From: Neospora caninum Liverpool
Taxonomy: Eukaryota > Apicomplexa > Conoidasida > Eucoccidiorida > Sarcocystidae
Direction: 5' to 3'
DNA length: 64,000 bases
NCBI RefSeq assembly: GCF_000208865.1
Contig: NC_018393.1
Coordinates: forward strand, 1 to 64,000
The notes beneath the pieces were generated by a model, which searched no databases, had not been told where the DNA came from, and saw nothing but the letters and a program-made list of their open reading frames with translations. Positions within the stretch are counted from its first letter, which is position 1. Each line of letters opens with the position of its first letter. Shown here piece after piece: positions 1 to 13,900 of the stretch. The translations under genes and the position numbers were made by a program.

Positions 1-1816
1 GCCAGGTGCTGGTGCCATGCTCTCATTAGCTCTATCTTTCCTCCGCCATACTGGCCGCCACCGCATCTGGTCCTCCACTCGTTTTGTACCTCCTGTTCAC
101 GAAGGCCCAAAATCGGAAGAACGTCCAGTTACACCGAAACAAACCACGCGCTAGCTGCGTCACGAGTCGCCATGACTGGGCACTGCCATGTCTCCCCCTT
201 GCCTTCACGAACCCGAGCCGCTCAACAAGAGAGAGCAGGCCGGACACGCTCCCACTGCTTCTCCCGCTCCAAACGTACACGTCCACAATTGCCAGATCGA
301 TAAGCCACTGCGGACAAGCACAAGGGCGACTCCAACTCAGCAGCCACCGCGGCCCCGCCGACACACACGGAACTACGACTACCCCAGCGGGCCGCAAGAC
401 AGACACGCCCCTCGGTAGACCAGTGTCAACGGCGACGAGACCACGAGCTACCGCCCTGGACGCTGCCGCAGGTTCCATCACCACCGACAACCACCGACAA
501 CAACCGGCGACTACCACCGACCACCACTTCCGACAACAACCGACGGCAGTATCGATGCGTGTCATGCCCACAGCATCAACCTAGAGCCAGGGGAGGAGGC
601 GGGATGGGGGGAACCCACCACAGACTGACTGCAAACCCCTTCCGAGCGCCCGCATTCTCAGGCTGTCTCCCTACATCAATGTTGACATCCACCCTGAGCG
701 ATGCTTCGACCCACCTGCATTCTACCTCTCCTTCTATACACCACTTGGTGCTGGAGAAGACGCAGCGTTCAATCGCGAATAGGTGACGCCGACACTCCAA
801 GCAGAACCGAGAACAAGTATTGGATATCATTACCAATACAGACGGGACGGACGATTCGCGAACTCCTGGCTCGCGGGGAACACGACTCATCAATCCATGG
901 GATGCCTGCATTGCCAATCCCAGCAACATAAATACATGATCGGTCTGCTTCTCGCACGGACCAAAAATGCACCCACAGCTGTACGCGCACGAAATGTCCA
1001 GTATGGCATCTCACAGCTCTGAGACCAGTGGTGATCGGGCCTGAAGCGGCGCCGCCTTACGTCCTCCAACTATGAACACGACGCATGCGTTCGTGGCCAA
1101 GCAGTTACTGTGAGCGCCTGCGACCCTTCGCAGCGCCGCCAGGCGTGCATCCGCCGGCTCTCCTAACCGCTGCGCTCATCCTCTCGGGACTAACGCCTTG
1201 CCAATATGATCTCCGCACCAGCCACAGGTTAGTGTACCCTGCCGCACCGATCCGGTCCAACCACGAGATTGTTGGACACGACATCGCCGTCACCTCACTC
1301 ATCCACACATGCTAGACGCTACCCAGGCGTGACCGCGTGTCGTCGGTCTTCCTCCGCGCCCCTACCTTCTTTTCCTGGAACCGAACCGCACCGCAATCTG
1401 GTCCATACCAAATTCAACATCAGCACCATCGGCGCGCCTGCATGCGAATGGGGGACGTCCCCACAAACGCCAGCCGCGGTCCAGTACGGCGACAGCCTGG
1501 AGGACTCAACAGCAGCTGCAACCAAGGCGACGAGCCCACCCTCCAATAAAATATTCACTACTGCGCGGACATGACGACGTCACCTCCTTCCTCTTGGCCT
1601 CACCATCGCCCGCGGTTCCCGACAAGGTCGAAAACATGAGGTGCGATGTCGGTTCCTAGACTCCAAAAGAATTACGGTTTCTTCCTCGTGAAAACTGCGG
1701 GTCTGCAAAACTCCCGTGTCACGATCAGGCATATGTCCCTCAGACACTGCAAGGCACAACGTCATAACCGAAACCACAACTATACCGTATTCTAGATATC
1801 GGCTCCTTTCGTCCCT
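1..1816 (+). repeat. Satellite unit 1, short form (at least 1,816 bp, cut by the window)
   Basis: Begins exactly at the unit landmark gccaggtgctggtgcc, so the array continues to the left. It consists of one half and the T segment (about 1,081-1,816). Confidence 0.9.
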
Positions 1817-2884
1817 GCCAGGTGCTGGTGCCATGCTCTCATTAGCTCTATCTCTCCTCCGCCATACTGGCCGCCACCGCATCTGGTCCTCCACTCGTTT
1901 CGTACCTCCTGTTCACGAAGGCCCAAAATCGGAAGAACGTCCAGTTACACCGAAACAAACCACGCGCTAGCTGCGTCACGAGTCGCCATGACTGGGCACT
2001 GCCATGTCTCCCCCTTGCCTTCACGAACCCGAGCCGCTCAACAAGAGAGAGCAGGCCGGACACGCTCCCACTGCTTCTCCCGCTCCAACAGTACACACCC
2101 ACATCTGCCAGAGCGATCAGCCACTGTGGCCAAAGCCTGAAGGCAAATCCTACTCAGCAGCTACCACGGTTCCACCGACGCACGGGGAACTACGAGTTAC
2201 CGAGAGGCGACTGCGAGACGGACACGTCCCTCGATAGACCAGTATCAACGATGACGAGACCACGACCCTGCACCCTGGACGCTGCCGCACTTGCCAGCAC
2301 CAGCAACCACCGACGACAACGACCGGCGACAACCACCGACACCAGTATCGATACGTGTCATGCCCGCAGCATCGACCCAGAGCCAGGGGAGGAGGCGGGA
2401 TGGGGGGAACCCACCACAGACTGACTGCAAACCCCTTCCGAGCGCCCGCATTCTCAGGCTGTCTCCCTACATCAATGTTGACATCCACCCTGAGCGATGC
2501 TTCGACCCACCCGCATTCTACCTCTCCTTCTATCCACCACTTGGTGCTGGAGACGACAGAGTGCTCAAATGCGAAGAGGTGCCACCGATACTCCACGCAG
2601 AACCGAGAACAAGCATTGGTCATCATTACCAACACGGACCGGACGGACGATTCGCGAACGCCTGCCTCACGCGGAAGACGAAAACGTGCCTCCCTCCCTG
2701 GCCGGCCTGCATTACCAAGCCCAGCGACATATATACATGATCCGTCTGCTTCTCGCACGCACCAAAACTGCAGCAACAGCTGTACGTGAACGCAACGTCC
2801 ACAATGGGAACTCAGAGCTCTGAGGCCAATGGCGACCCTCCCTGAAGCGGCGCCACCTTACCTCCTCCAACTATGAACACGACG

Positions 2885-3158
2885 GACGATCATGAACAGT
2901 CAAAATCAGAGGCACCATCCAGTCATGCCAAACAAAACCATACGTTGTCGGCAAACGGCAAGACCCGTGTATCTTGAATGTCTTTGTTTACCTGATCCAG
3001 GTACTATCGTGTTAGCAGAGAACAGAAACATTATAGTACCTAGAATACTGAATATGATTTCAGCTATGAGATACAGACAACCACGTGCAATACCCATACT
3101 TGCATTACACACAACTACTCCCGGTGTATCACCAGGAGAGATTAGACGAGCGAAATGA
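2885..3158 (-). pseudogene. AT-richer spacer in satellite unit 2, cox1-like on the minus strand
   Basis: This 274-bp block differs in composition from the C-rich satellite. Its minus strand is open and hydrophobic (GCLYLIAEIIFSILGTIMFL, then FSANTIVPGSGKQRH). The YL...FSILGT..SLF pattern resembles the first membrane helix of cytochrome c oxidase subunit I, suggesting a captured mitochondrial fragment. The match is short, so it may be something else. Confidence 0.4.
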
Positions 3159-3489
3159 AGGCCAGCCCACAGGCATCCTGTTCGTGTGATGATTGGGCAG
3201 AGCTACCTGCCTTCACTGTTCTCAAGCGTCCGAACCGCTCAACCATAGGGGACGTGTCGGACACGCTCCCACTGCTTCTCCCTCAACAACAGTACACGTC
3301 CACAACTGCCGGATCGATCAGCCACTGTGGCCAAAACCTGAAGGCAAATCCCACTCAGCAGTTAACGCGGCTCCACCGACACACGGGGAACTACGAATGA
3401 GTGACAGGCGACCGGAGGCAGACGCGCCCCTCCATGAACCAGTGTCAACGGTAACGAGACCACGACCTCGCACCCACGACGCTGCCGCA

Positions 3490-3635
3490 GGTAACACCAC
3501 CACCGACAACCACCGACAACCACCGACAACAACCGGCGACAACCACCGGCGACAACCACCGACAACAACCGGCGACAACCACCGACAACAACCGGCGACT
3601 ACCACCGACCACCACTGCCGACAACCACCGACGGC
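3490..3635. repeat. Minisatellite inside the long satellite unit
   Basis: About ten imperfect copies of a 9-12 bp motif around acaaccaccgac/acaaccggcgac. An equivalent tract lies at about 8,344-8,489, and a shorter one at 478-545 in unit 1. Confidence 0.85.
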
Positions 3636-4904
3636 AGTATCGATGCGTGTCATGCCCACAGCATCAACCTAGAGCCAGGGGAGGAGGCGGGATGGGGGGA
3701 ACCCACCACAGACTGACTGCAAACCCCTTCCGAGCGCCCGCATTCTCAGGCTGTCTCCCTACATCAATGTTGACATCCACCCTGAGCGATGCTTCGACCC
3801 ACCTGCATTCTACCTCTCCTTCTATACACCACTTGGTGCTGGAGAAGACAGAGCGCTCAAATGCGAATAGGTGACGCCGACACTCCACGCAGAACCGACA
3901 GCAAGCATTGGTTATCATTACCAACACAGATGGGACGGACGATTCGCGAACTCCTGGCTCGCGGGGAACACGACTCATCAATCCATGGGATGCCTGCATT
4001 GCCAATCCCAGCAACATATATACATGATCGGTCTGCTTCTCGCACGGACCAAAAATGCACCCACAGCTGTACGCGCACGAAATGTCCAGTATGGCATCTC
4101 ACAGCTCTGAGACCAGTGGTGCCCCGGCCTGAAGAGGCGCCACCTTACCTCCTCCAACTATGAACACGACGCATGCGTTCGTGGCCAAGCAGTTACTGTG
4201 AGCGCCTGCGACCCTTCGCAGCGCCGCCAGGCGTGCATCCGCCGGCTCTCCTAACCGCTGCGCTCATCCTCTCGGAACTAACGCCTTGCCAATATGATCT
4301 CCGCACCAGCCACAGGTTAGTGTACCCTGCCGCACCGATCCGGTCCAACCACGAGATTGTTGGACACGACATCGCCGTCACCTCACTCATCCACACATGC
4401 TAGACGCTACCCAGGCGTGACCGGGTGTCGTCGGTCTTCCTCCGCGCCCCTACCTTCTTTTCCTGGAACCGAACCGCACCGCAATCTGGTCCATACCAAA
4501 TTCAACATCAGCACCATCGGCGCGCCTGCATGCGAATGGGGGACGTCCCCACAAACGCCAGCCGCGGTCCAGTACGGCGACAGCCTGGAGGACTCAACAG
4601 CAGCTGCAACCAAGGCGACGAGCCCACCCTCCAATAAAATATTCACTACTGCGCGGACATGACGACGTCACCTCCTTCCTCTTGGCCTCACCATCGCCCG
4701 CGGTTCCCGACAAGGTCGAAAACATGAGGTGCGATGTCGGTTCCTAGACTCCAAAAGAATTACGGTTTCTTCCTCGTGAAAACTGCGGGTCTGCAAAACT
4801 CCCGTGTCACGATCCGGCAGATGTCCCTCAGACACTGCAAGGCACAACGTCATAACCGAAACCACAACTATACCGTATTCTAGATATCGGCTCCTTTCGT
4901 CCCT

Positions 4905-6685
4905 GCCAGGTGCTGGTGCCATGCTCTCATTAGCTCTATCTCTCCTCCGCCATACTGGCCGCCACCGCATCTGGTCCTCCACTCGTTTCGTACCTTCTGT
5001 TCACGAAGGCCCAAAATCGGAAGAACGTCCAGTTACACCGAAACAAACCACGCGCTAGCTGCGTCACGAGTCGCCATGACTGGGCACTGCCATGTCTCCC
5101 CCTTGCCTTCACGAACCCGAGCCGCTCAACAAGAGAGAGCAGGCCGGACACGCTCCCACTGCTTCTCCCGCTCCAACAGTACACACCCACATCTGCCAGA
5201 GCGATCAGCCACTGTGGCCAAAGCCTGAAGGCAAATCCTACTCAGCAGCTACCACGGTTCCACCGACGCACGGGGAACTACGAGTTACCGAGAGGCGACT
5301 GCGAGACGGACACGTCCCTCGATAGACCAGTATCAACGATGACGAGACCACGACCCTGCACCCTGGACGCTGCCGCACTTGCCAGCACCAGCAACCACCG
5401 ACGACAACGACCGGCGACAACCACCGACACCAGTATCGATGCGTGTCATGCCCACAGCATCAACCTAGAGCCAGGAAGGTAATCCACCTCAGACTGACTG
5501 CAAACCCCTTCCGAGCGCCCGCATTCGCAGCCTGTCTCCCTGCATCAATGTTGACATCCACCCTGAGCAATGCTACGACGCACCCACATTCTACCTCTCC
5601 TTCTATCCACCACTTGGTGCTGGAGAAGACGCAGCGTTCAATCGCGAATAGGTGACGCCGACACTCCAAGCAGAACCGAGAACAAGTATTGGATATCATT
5701 ACCAACACAGATGGGACGGACGATTCGCGAACTCCTGGCTCGCGGGGAACACGACTCATCAATCCATGGGATGCCTGCATTGCCAATCCCAGCAACATAT
5801 ATACATGATCGGTCTGCTTCTCGCACGGACCAAAAATGCACCCACAGCTGTACGCGCACGAAATGTCCAGTATGGCATCTCACAGCTCTGAGACCAGTGG
5901 TGCCCCGGCCTGAAGAGGCGCCACCTTACCTCCTCCAACTATGAACACGACGCATGCGTTCGTGGCCAAGCAGTTACTGTGAGCGCCTGCGACCCTTCGC
6001 AGCGCCGCCAGGCGTGCATCCGCCGGCTCTCCTAACCGCTGCGCTCATCCTCTCGGAACTAACGCCTTGCCAATATGATCTCCGCACCAGCCACAGGTTA
6101 GTGTACCCTGCCGCACCGATCCGGTCCAACCACGAGATTGTTGGACACGACATCGCCGTCACCTCACTCATCCACACATGCTAGACGCTACCCAGGCGTG
6201 ACCGCGTGTCGTCGGTCTTCCTCCGCGCCCCTACCTTCTTTTCCTGGAACCGAACCGCACCGCAATCTGGTCCATACCAAATTCAACATCAGCACCATCG
6301 GCGCGCCTGCATGCGAATGGGGGACGTCCCCACAAACGCCAGCCGCGGTCCAGTACGGCGACAGCCTGGAGGACTCAACAGCAGCTGCAACCAAAGCGAC
6401 GAGCCCACCCTCCAATAAAATATTCACTACTGCGCGGACATGACGACGTCACCTCCTTCCTCTTGGCCTCACCATCGCCCGCGGTTCCCGACAAGGTCGA
6501 AAACATGAGGTGCGATGTCGGTTCCTAGACTCCAAAAGAATTACGGTTTCTTCCTCGTGAAAACTGCGGGTCTGCAAAACTCCCGTGTCACGATCCGGCA
6601 GATGTCCCTCAGACACTGCAAGGCACAACGTCATAACCGAAACCACAACTATACCGTATTCTAGATATCGGCTCCTTTCGTCCCT
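4905..6685 (+). repeat. Satellite unit 3, short form (1,781 bp)
   Basis: One half plus the T segment (about 5,940-6,685), without spacer or second half. A short block (gaggaggcgggatgggggg in unit 2) is replaced by aaggtaatccacct near 5,476; the first half of unit 4 has the same change. Confidence 0.9.
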
Positions 6686-7738
6686 GCCAGGTGCTGGTGC
6701 CATGCTCTCATTAGCTCTATCTCTCCTCCGCCATACTGGCCGCCACCGCATCTGGTCCTCCACTCGTTTCGTACCTTCTGTTCACGAAGGCCCAAAATCG
6801 GAAGAACGTCCAGTTACACCGAAACAAACCACGCGCTAGCTGCGTCACGAGTCGCCATGACTGGGCACTGCCATGTCTCCCCCTTGCCGTCAGGAACCCG
6901 AGCCGCTCAACAAGAGAGAGCAGGCCGGACACGCTCCCACTGCTTCTCCCGCTCCAACAGTACACACCCACATCTGCCAGAGCGATCAGCCACTGTGGCC
7001 AAAGCCTGAAGGCAAATCCTACTCAGCAGCTACCACGGTTCCACCGACGCACGGGGAACTACGAGTTACCGAGAGGCGACTGCGAGACGGACACGTCCCT
7101 CGATAGACCAGTATCAACGATGACGAGACCACGACCCTGCACCCTGGACGCTGCCGCACTTGCCAGCACCAGCAACCACCGACGACAACGACCGGCGACA
7201 ACCACCGACACCAGTATCGATACGTGTCATGCCCACAGCATCAACCTAGAGCCAGGAAGGTAATCCACCTCAGACTGACTGCAAACCCCTTCCGAGCGCC
7301 CGCATTCGCAGCCTGTCTCCCTGCATCAATGGTAACATCCACCCTGAGCAATGCTACGACGCACCCGCATTCTACCTCTCCTTCTATCCACCACTTGGTG
7401 CTGGAGAAGACGCAGCGTTCAAATGCGAAGAGGTGCCACCGATACTCCACGCAGAACCGAGAACAAGTATTGGTCATCATTACCAACACGGACCGGACGG
7501 ACGATTCGCGAACGCCTGCCTCACGCGGAAGACGAAAACGTGCCTCCCTCCCTGGCCGGCCTGCATTACCAAGCCCAGCGACATATATACATGATCCGCC
7601 TGCTTCTCGCACGCACCAAAACTGCAGCAACAGCTGTACGTGAACGCAACGTCCACAATGGGAACTCAGAGCTCTGAGGCCAATGGCGACCCTCCCTGAA
7701 GCGGCGCCACCTTACCTCCTCCAACTATGAACACGACG

Positions 7739-8012
7739 GACGATCATGAACAGTCAAAATCAGAGGCACCATCCAGTCATGCCAAACAAAACCATACGTT
7801 GTCGGCAAACGGCAAGACCCGTGTATCTTGAATGTCTTTGTTTACCTGATCCAGGTACTATCGTGTTAGCAGAGAACAGAGACAATATAGTACCTAGAAT
7901 ACTGAATATGATTTCAGCTATGAGATACAGACAACCACGTGCAATACCCATACTTGCATTACACACAACTACTCCCGGTGTATCACCAGGAGAGATTAGA
8001 CGAGCGAAATGA
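7739..8012 (-). pseudogene. Second copy of the cox1-like spacer, in unit 4
   Basis: Near-identical to 2,885-3,158, differing at two positions (gaaacatt against gagacaat), which on the minus strand changes TIMFLF to TILSLF. It was duplicated as part of the long satellite unit. Confidence 0.4.
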
Positions 8013-8343
8013 AGGCCAGCCCACAGGCATCCTGTTCGTGTGATGATTGGGCAGAGCTACCTGCCTTCACTGTTCTCAAGCGTCCGAACCGCTCAACCAT
8101 AGGGGACGTGTCGGACACGCTCCCACTGCTTCTCCCTCAACAACAGTACACGTCCACAACTGCCGGATCGATCAGCCACTGTGGCCAAAACCTGAAGGCA
8201 AATCCCACTCAGCAGTTAACGCGGCTCCACCGACACACGGGGAACTACGAATAAGTGACAGGCGACCGGAGGCAGACGCGCCCCTCCATGAACCAGTGTC
8301 AACGGTGACGAGACCACGACCTCGCACCCACGACGCTGCCGCA

Positions 8344-8489
8344 GGTAACACCACCACCGACAACCACCGACAACCACCGACAACAACCGGCGACAACCAC
8401 CGGCGACAACCACCGACAACAACCGGCGACAACCACCGACAACAACCGGCGACTACCACCGACCACCACTGCCGACAACCACCGACGGC
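8344..8489. repeat. Minisatellite inside unit 4
   Basis: Same acaaccaccgac/acaaccggcgac motif tract as 3,490-3,635, practically identical, carried by the long unit. Confidence 0.85.
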
Positions 8490-9756
8490 AGTATCGATGC
8501 GTGTCATGCCCACAGCATCAACCTAGAGCCAGGGGAGGAGGCGGGATGGGGGGAACCCACCACAGACTGACTGCAAACCCCTTCCGAGCGCCCGCATTCT
8601 CAGGCTGTCTCCCTACATCAATGTTGACATCCGCCCTGAGCGATGCTTCGACCCACCTGCATTCTACCTCTCCTTCTATACACCACTTGGTGCTGGAGAA
8701 GACGCAGCGTTCAATCGCGAATAGGTGACGCCGACACTCCAAGCAGAACCGAGAACAAGTATTGGATATCATTACCAATACAGACGGGATGGACGATTCG
8801 CGAACTCCTGGCTCGCGGGGAACACGACTCATCAATCCATGGGATGCCTGCATTGCCAATCCCAGCAGCATATATACATGATCGGTCTGCTTCTCGCACG
8901 GACCAAAAATGCACCCACAGCTGTACGCGCACGAAATGTCCAGTATGGCATCTCACAGCTCTGAGACCAGTGGTGCCCCGGCCTGAAGAGGCGCCACCTT
9001 ACCTCCTTCAACTATGAACACGACGAACGATCATAAAGAGGCGGTTACTGTGGGCACCTGCAACTCGGCGCAGCGCCGCCAAACGTACATCCGCCGGCTC
9101 TCCTAACCGCTGCGCTCATCCTCTCGGAACTAACGCCTTGCCAATATGATCTCCGCACCAGCCACAGGTTAGTGTACCCTGCCGCACCGATCCGGTCCAA
9201 CCACGAGATTGTTGGACACGACATCGACGTCACCTCACTCATCCACACATGCTAGACGCTACCCAGGCGTGACCGCGTGTCGTCGGTCTTCCTCCGCGCC
9301 CCTACCTTCTTTTCCTGGAACCGAACCGCACCGCAATCTGGTCCATACCAAATTCAACATCAGCACCATCGGCGCGCCTGCATGCGAATGGGGGACGTCC
9401 CCACAAACGCCAGCCGCGGTCCAGTACGGCGACAGCCTGGAGGACTCAACAGCAGCTGCAACCAAGGCGACGAGCCCACCCTCCAATAAAATATTCACTA
9501 CTGCGCGGACATGACGACGTCACCTCCTTCCTCTTGGCCTCACCATCGCCCGCGGTTCCCGACAAGGTCGAAAACATGAGGTGCGATGTCGGTTCCTAGA
9601 CTCCAAAAGAATTACGGTTTCTTCCTCGTGAAAACTGCGGGTCTGCAAAGCTCCCGTGTCACGATCCGGCAGATGTCCCTCAGACACTGCAAGGCACAAC
9701 GTCATAACCGAAACCACAACTATACCGTATTCTAGATATCGGCTCCTTTCGTCCCT

Positions 9757-10150
9757 GCCAGGTGCTGGTGCCATGCTCTCATTAGCTCTATCTCTCCTCC
9801 GCCATACTGGCCGCCACCGCATCTGGTCCTCCACTCGTTTCGTACCTTCTGTTCACGAAGGCCCAAAATCGGAAGAACGTCCAGTTACACCGAAACAAAC
9901 CACGCGCTAGCTGCGTCACGAGTCGCCATGACTGGGCACTGCCATGTCTCCCCCTTGCCTTCACGAACCCGAGCCGCTCAACAAGAGAGAGCAGGCTGGA
10001 CACGCTCCAACTGTTTCTCCCTCTCCAACAGTACACACCCACATCTGCCAGAGCGATCAGCCACTGTGGCCAAAGCCTGAAGGCAAATCCTACTCAGCAG
10101 CCACCGCGGCCCAGCCCACACACACAGAACTACGACTACCGCAGCGATCC
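9757..10150 (+). repeat. Satellite unit 5, truncated
   Basis: Starts at the gccaggtgctggtgcc landmark like the other units and follows them closely to about 10,100, then decays. Confidence 0.85.
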
Positions 10151-10930
10151 GCAAGACAGGCCCTTCCATAGACCAGCGTCGGGGGTGACGAGCCCGCAAC
10201 TTCGCACCCTGGTGCTGTATCAGGTACCACCGACTCCACACTGGTCCCCACCATGTCATGTCCTCAAGCCCTAGCCTACTTTCTTCCAGCGAACGCCAAC
10301 AATCTGCATGACTCGGGAGTAATGTAACGTACCCCCCCCCCCCTGCCTGCAACGCACTCCAGCACAGATTCACCGTGAAACATGCTGTGCCGAGCGTCTC
10401 CATTGCTTCCGGCGCCCACATGACTTGTCCGCATGAAACATGCCCGAAACTTTCCCATCCCACCCAGTCGCCACTAGTGGACGGGCACATCTGGTGTACT
10501 GAATGTTGGATGAATGTTCAGGAACTCATAGCTAACGACTTGCGCGCCACCCCTCCCCCCTCCCACACCCACAGCAAAACGAGGCCCCCCAGAGGCACTC
10601 CGAGTCATGCCCTTCCGTGGCAGAATGACACACCCAAAACCGCTCAACGCTGGCCTATGTGTGCAAATCGCATCCGTGCCAGGCCCAACAAAAGATTGTG
10701 TCATCCGCAACTACCCCGCACAACGCGAACACACTCCACAACCACACACAGACCATCGACAGACCTGCGAAATACACAGTATGCGTCCAGCCATCGGTGC
10801 GAGGGTCCAGCTCAAACGATGGTGCGCCACACCATCATTCCACTCCTTTTCAGTGCAGGAAAAACAGCGGAAGGGGCAGTGTGCAATATGAAATAGGCAG
10901 TCCGGGGATTTAGAACCAAAAATCAGCAAT
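10151..10930 (+). repeat. Diverged end of the left satellite, paired with 42,780-43,520
   Basis: After about 10,150 the sequence leaves the high-identity satellite consensus, but it continues as a diverged element whose order is preserved at 42,780-43,520. Shared strings include ccagtcgccactagtggac (10,467 versus 43,080), tggatgaatg and tgtgtgcaaatcgc. It contains a run of 12 C from 10,332. Confidence 0.75.
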
Positions 10931-13900
10931 ACGACCGAGAATCGACGCGGCTTCTATATCACGTTTTCCAAAATGATTTCGGGTTTAAGCGGGTAAAATA
11001 ATCAAAAACGTGTCATCATGTGCGACAGTTGCTCGGCAAGTGGCAGAAGTTTTGCACATCTACCAGATCCTGGTATGGACGCAGCCTCGAATCAAAGGTG
11101 CGCGAATGCAACGCCCAGCATCGTGGAACAAATCTATTCGTGGTCGTCACCCGCGCGCAGCGTATCCCTCCGTACCTTCGCATGCTGCGAACCGCCCTCA
11201 CCACAATCGCAACAAAAATGCAAAGGGCTGCTTCTTCCCTCCACCTGTGCCAGCGTTTCCGGTCACCGCGTTAGGTAACGACACTATCCTACCACTCCAG
11301 TCGTGCTCATACGGACAGACCAACGACGCCTTTTTGACATCCATTCCACCCATCGCATGCTCATAACATCTGACACGATCTCTCCCTCAGGGCGCCCATC
11401 CGCTTCAAGATGCAAATGCGCACTTGTCTTCCGTCCGCACTCACACAATATGCAACAAAACGTTGATTACGCAGTGGATTTAGAATACAAATTATTGCAC
11501 ATCCGCAGTCGAGGCTACACATCACACTGCACAAGTCACCGCTTCCTGTTCCTCGTTCAGATAAGACGCAACAGGAAACAGCAGTCGGCCGCATACTGAC
11601 ACCAACGAGCTTGAAGTCCCGGCACCTAGACGGGTTGTCAACACTACCAGAGATTGGACTCACAAATTGCCAGGGCCGTGATGTGGGCGTCATCTTCAAG
11701 GTTACCTCCGACGCCCGCGTCCCACACAGCTTCCAGAATAACGCTGCGGCACGATTTTCCACATGCTCCTACGTCTGGAATCTCAAGAAGACACACCATA
11801 GTTGCGTGGACCCACCCGGGCCTGCACCTCGACGAATCCTTCCGCCTGCCAACACTGAAAGGAAAGAGAAAGCCTCTGGTTATATCCAACACGAGCTAGA
11901 CGCCAGCCTCCTCGGATGAACCGACGGTAACGTCATTTCCAGTACGGGCCCTGTGCTTACGCTGGCTTATTTCTGCAGCACAGAGTGTCCTCACAACCTC
12001 TTAATCCGCCACCACGCGATCGCTTCGCTTGATTTCATTAAGACAAGCACGCTTCCGCATATCGATATAATCTCGACGTTGAAGAATTGCATCGAAAAAT
12101 GTCATCTTGGCGCAATGTTGTGGGCGTCGTCCTCGTATGAAGATTGAATGCGTTGAATTCGACACACCACATCTGTCGCATATCTGTCACCTCTGGGCAG
12201 ATATCTACCTAGGAGGAAACCTGCAACTCCAGCTTGATGAAAAGGAATGAAGGTGTTGTCGAATGAATGGCTTTAGTTGATCTGGGTGGCGTTGTCTTCC
12301 CATGTTCGTGCAGTGCCGCGTTTAGTCTCAAGCAAGTTGGTGTAATCCTGTTCCGACGTGCTTTCCAGTACAAATCGATAATGGCTTGGAATACCTGTTG
12401 TCCACTAGTAGAAGTCGCAGCACACGTTGTATCCGCTGCAGCGCTACTTTCACTTACCTTCTGTGACATACGGATCGAAACATATCGCATAGGAAGAATG
12501 AGGTGTATGCCTAGTGTACCGGGGTCCACAGACAGCTAAAACACCATTTCGTCGCGGCCGCTGTCCCTAGAGTGAGAACATAGACTGACGATTAGACATG
12601 TTCAGACAACACCAACTGCCGCTAATATTATCACCACGGTGCTATCGGCCTCGGGCCCAGTTCCTCTCTGAAGACCAGTAACGGTTTTGGCGGTGTTCCA
12701 TGGATACTGTTGAGCCTCTTTAGTCCTGCAAACTTGTGATCCTACTCGACAGTCTACGCCATTCGGTCAGCTCTCCGGCCAATGCGTCGTGATAAAACTC
12801 CATCTACCACTGCCAAGGGCGCCGCCTCCCACGGAGCAACAAGCAACTTGCTTGGCATCCAGGTTGTGGAAGTTCTCCAACGGCACACATCCTGGAGGTC
12901 ATCCCTCGTCCACAAGCCGCACATCTCTGCCTTGACCAAAAAGATTAATATCTCGTTGGAGGCTTCCGCCGGTATCGAGAATGCGAATATTTCCCCAAGC
13001 ATCATGTACCAACTCGTGTAGCAGATAAATGGACTGCGGAACAGTTATCAGTAGTCATTGTACAGAATACCAACGGCTCCTAAGTCTGCTGCTTAACGGT
13101 GGACATTCTCGGGTGTAGAACCCGACAGAAGCCCACCACCTTGAAGGTCTGGACAATTCCTGTTATTCGGTCTGCTGAACAGTGCCAGGATTTCTCTTTC
13201 TCTTGCTTTCCAAGAGCTTGCGTGAGCCCCGAGTGGATCTTTTATTCACGATCCCAAACCGTTCAGTAGGGTTGACATGTCATATCATTGCGGTAGTCGA
13301 AGCTGCACATCCCGGGTACACGAGGACACAACTAGTACCAGGCGATTTCGTAGGACGTTGCGAGTTCCCAACTAGGAAGTATCACCAAGCTTTTTGGGGG
13401 CTTATCAGACGATAATATGTACCATCAGTGCCGACTCTGTGCCCTCTCCTCAGCTTTGCAAATACCTGTTTCGGGGCGCCAGCACTTGTAAAATCCATTA
13501 TCCCGCCCACGTGCCGTTTACTGATCTGTCACAGGGTCTCCGTGCCGCCGTTGAGCAACACAGCGTCTACGATCCTGTCGTAGTGCATCTTTGAATACCA
13601 TGGTTTGTTACGGCTCCATGGACAGTCACGCGTCCTGTTGGTCCAAGGCCTCTGGGTTGGCTGATGTCAGCCATCCCAATTGTAAACTATTTCATTCCTT
13701 TCGCGACCTTGCATGTTATGTCTATGAAGGTGACTCCTTTCTGCAGCACAACGATCGACTTGGCAAGATTGCGGGTGAAATGAGCATGGCTAGAGATGTT
13801 GTGGACAGAGACAGAGAAGACTCGCCTCGACCGACAGCAAATGACTGGGGGCAAGCAAGTAATGCATACACGCTACATTAAGCGTTAGGTGCGACGGACC

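Larger units (their letters stand above)
1817..4904 (+). repeat. Satellite unit 2, long form (3,088 bp)
   Basis: First half (to about 2,884), spacer (2,885-3,158), diverged second half (3,159-4,168) and T segment (4,169-4,904). The second half parallels the first: gatgattgggcagagctacc..ccgctcaac against gccatgactgggcactgcca..ccgctcaac. Confidence 0.9.
6686..9756 (+). repeat. Satellite unit 4, long form (3,071 bp)
   Basis: Same order as unit 2: first half, AT-richer spacer, diverged second half, then the T segment. The beginning of its T segment (about 9,020-9,085) differs from the other three copies and partly matches the spacer side (gaacgatcat), a sign of gene conversion or unequal exchange. 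Confidence 0.9.

Noticed and set aside
1..10170. Dozens of 60-200 codon open frames in both strands of the satellite
   Set aside because: They recur with the repeat period, overlap on both strands, lack exon-like composition and splice support. They are products of C-rich, stop-poor repeats.
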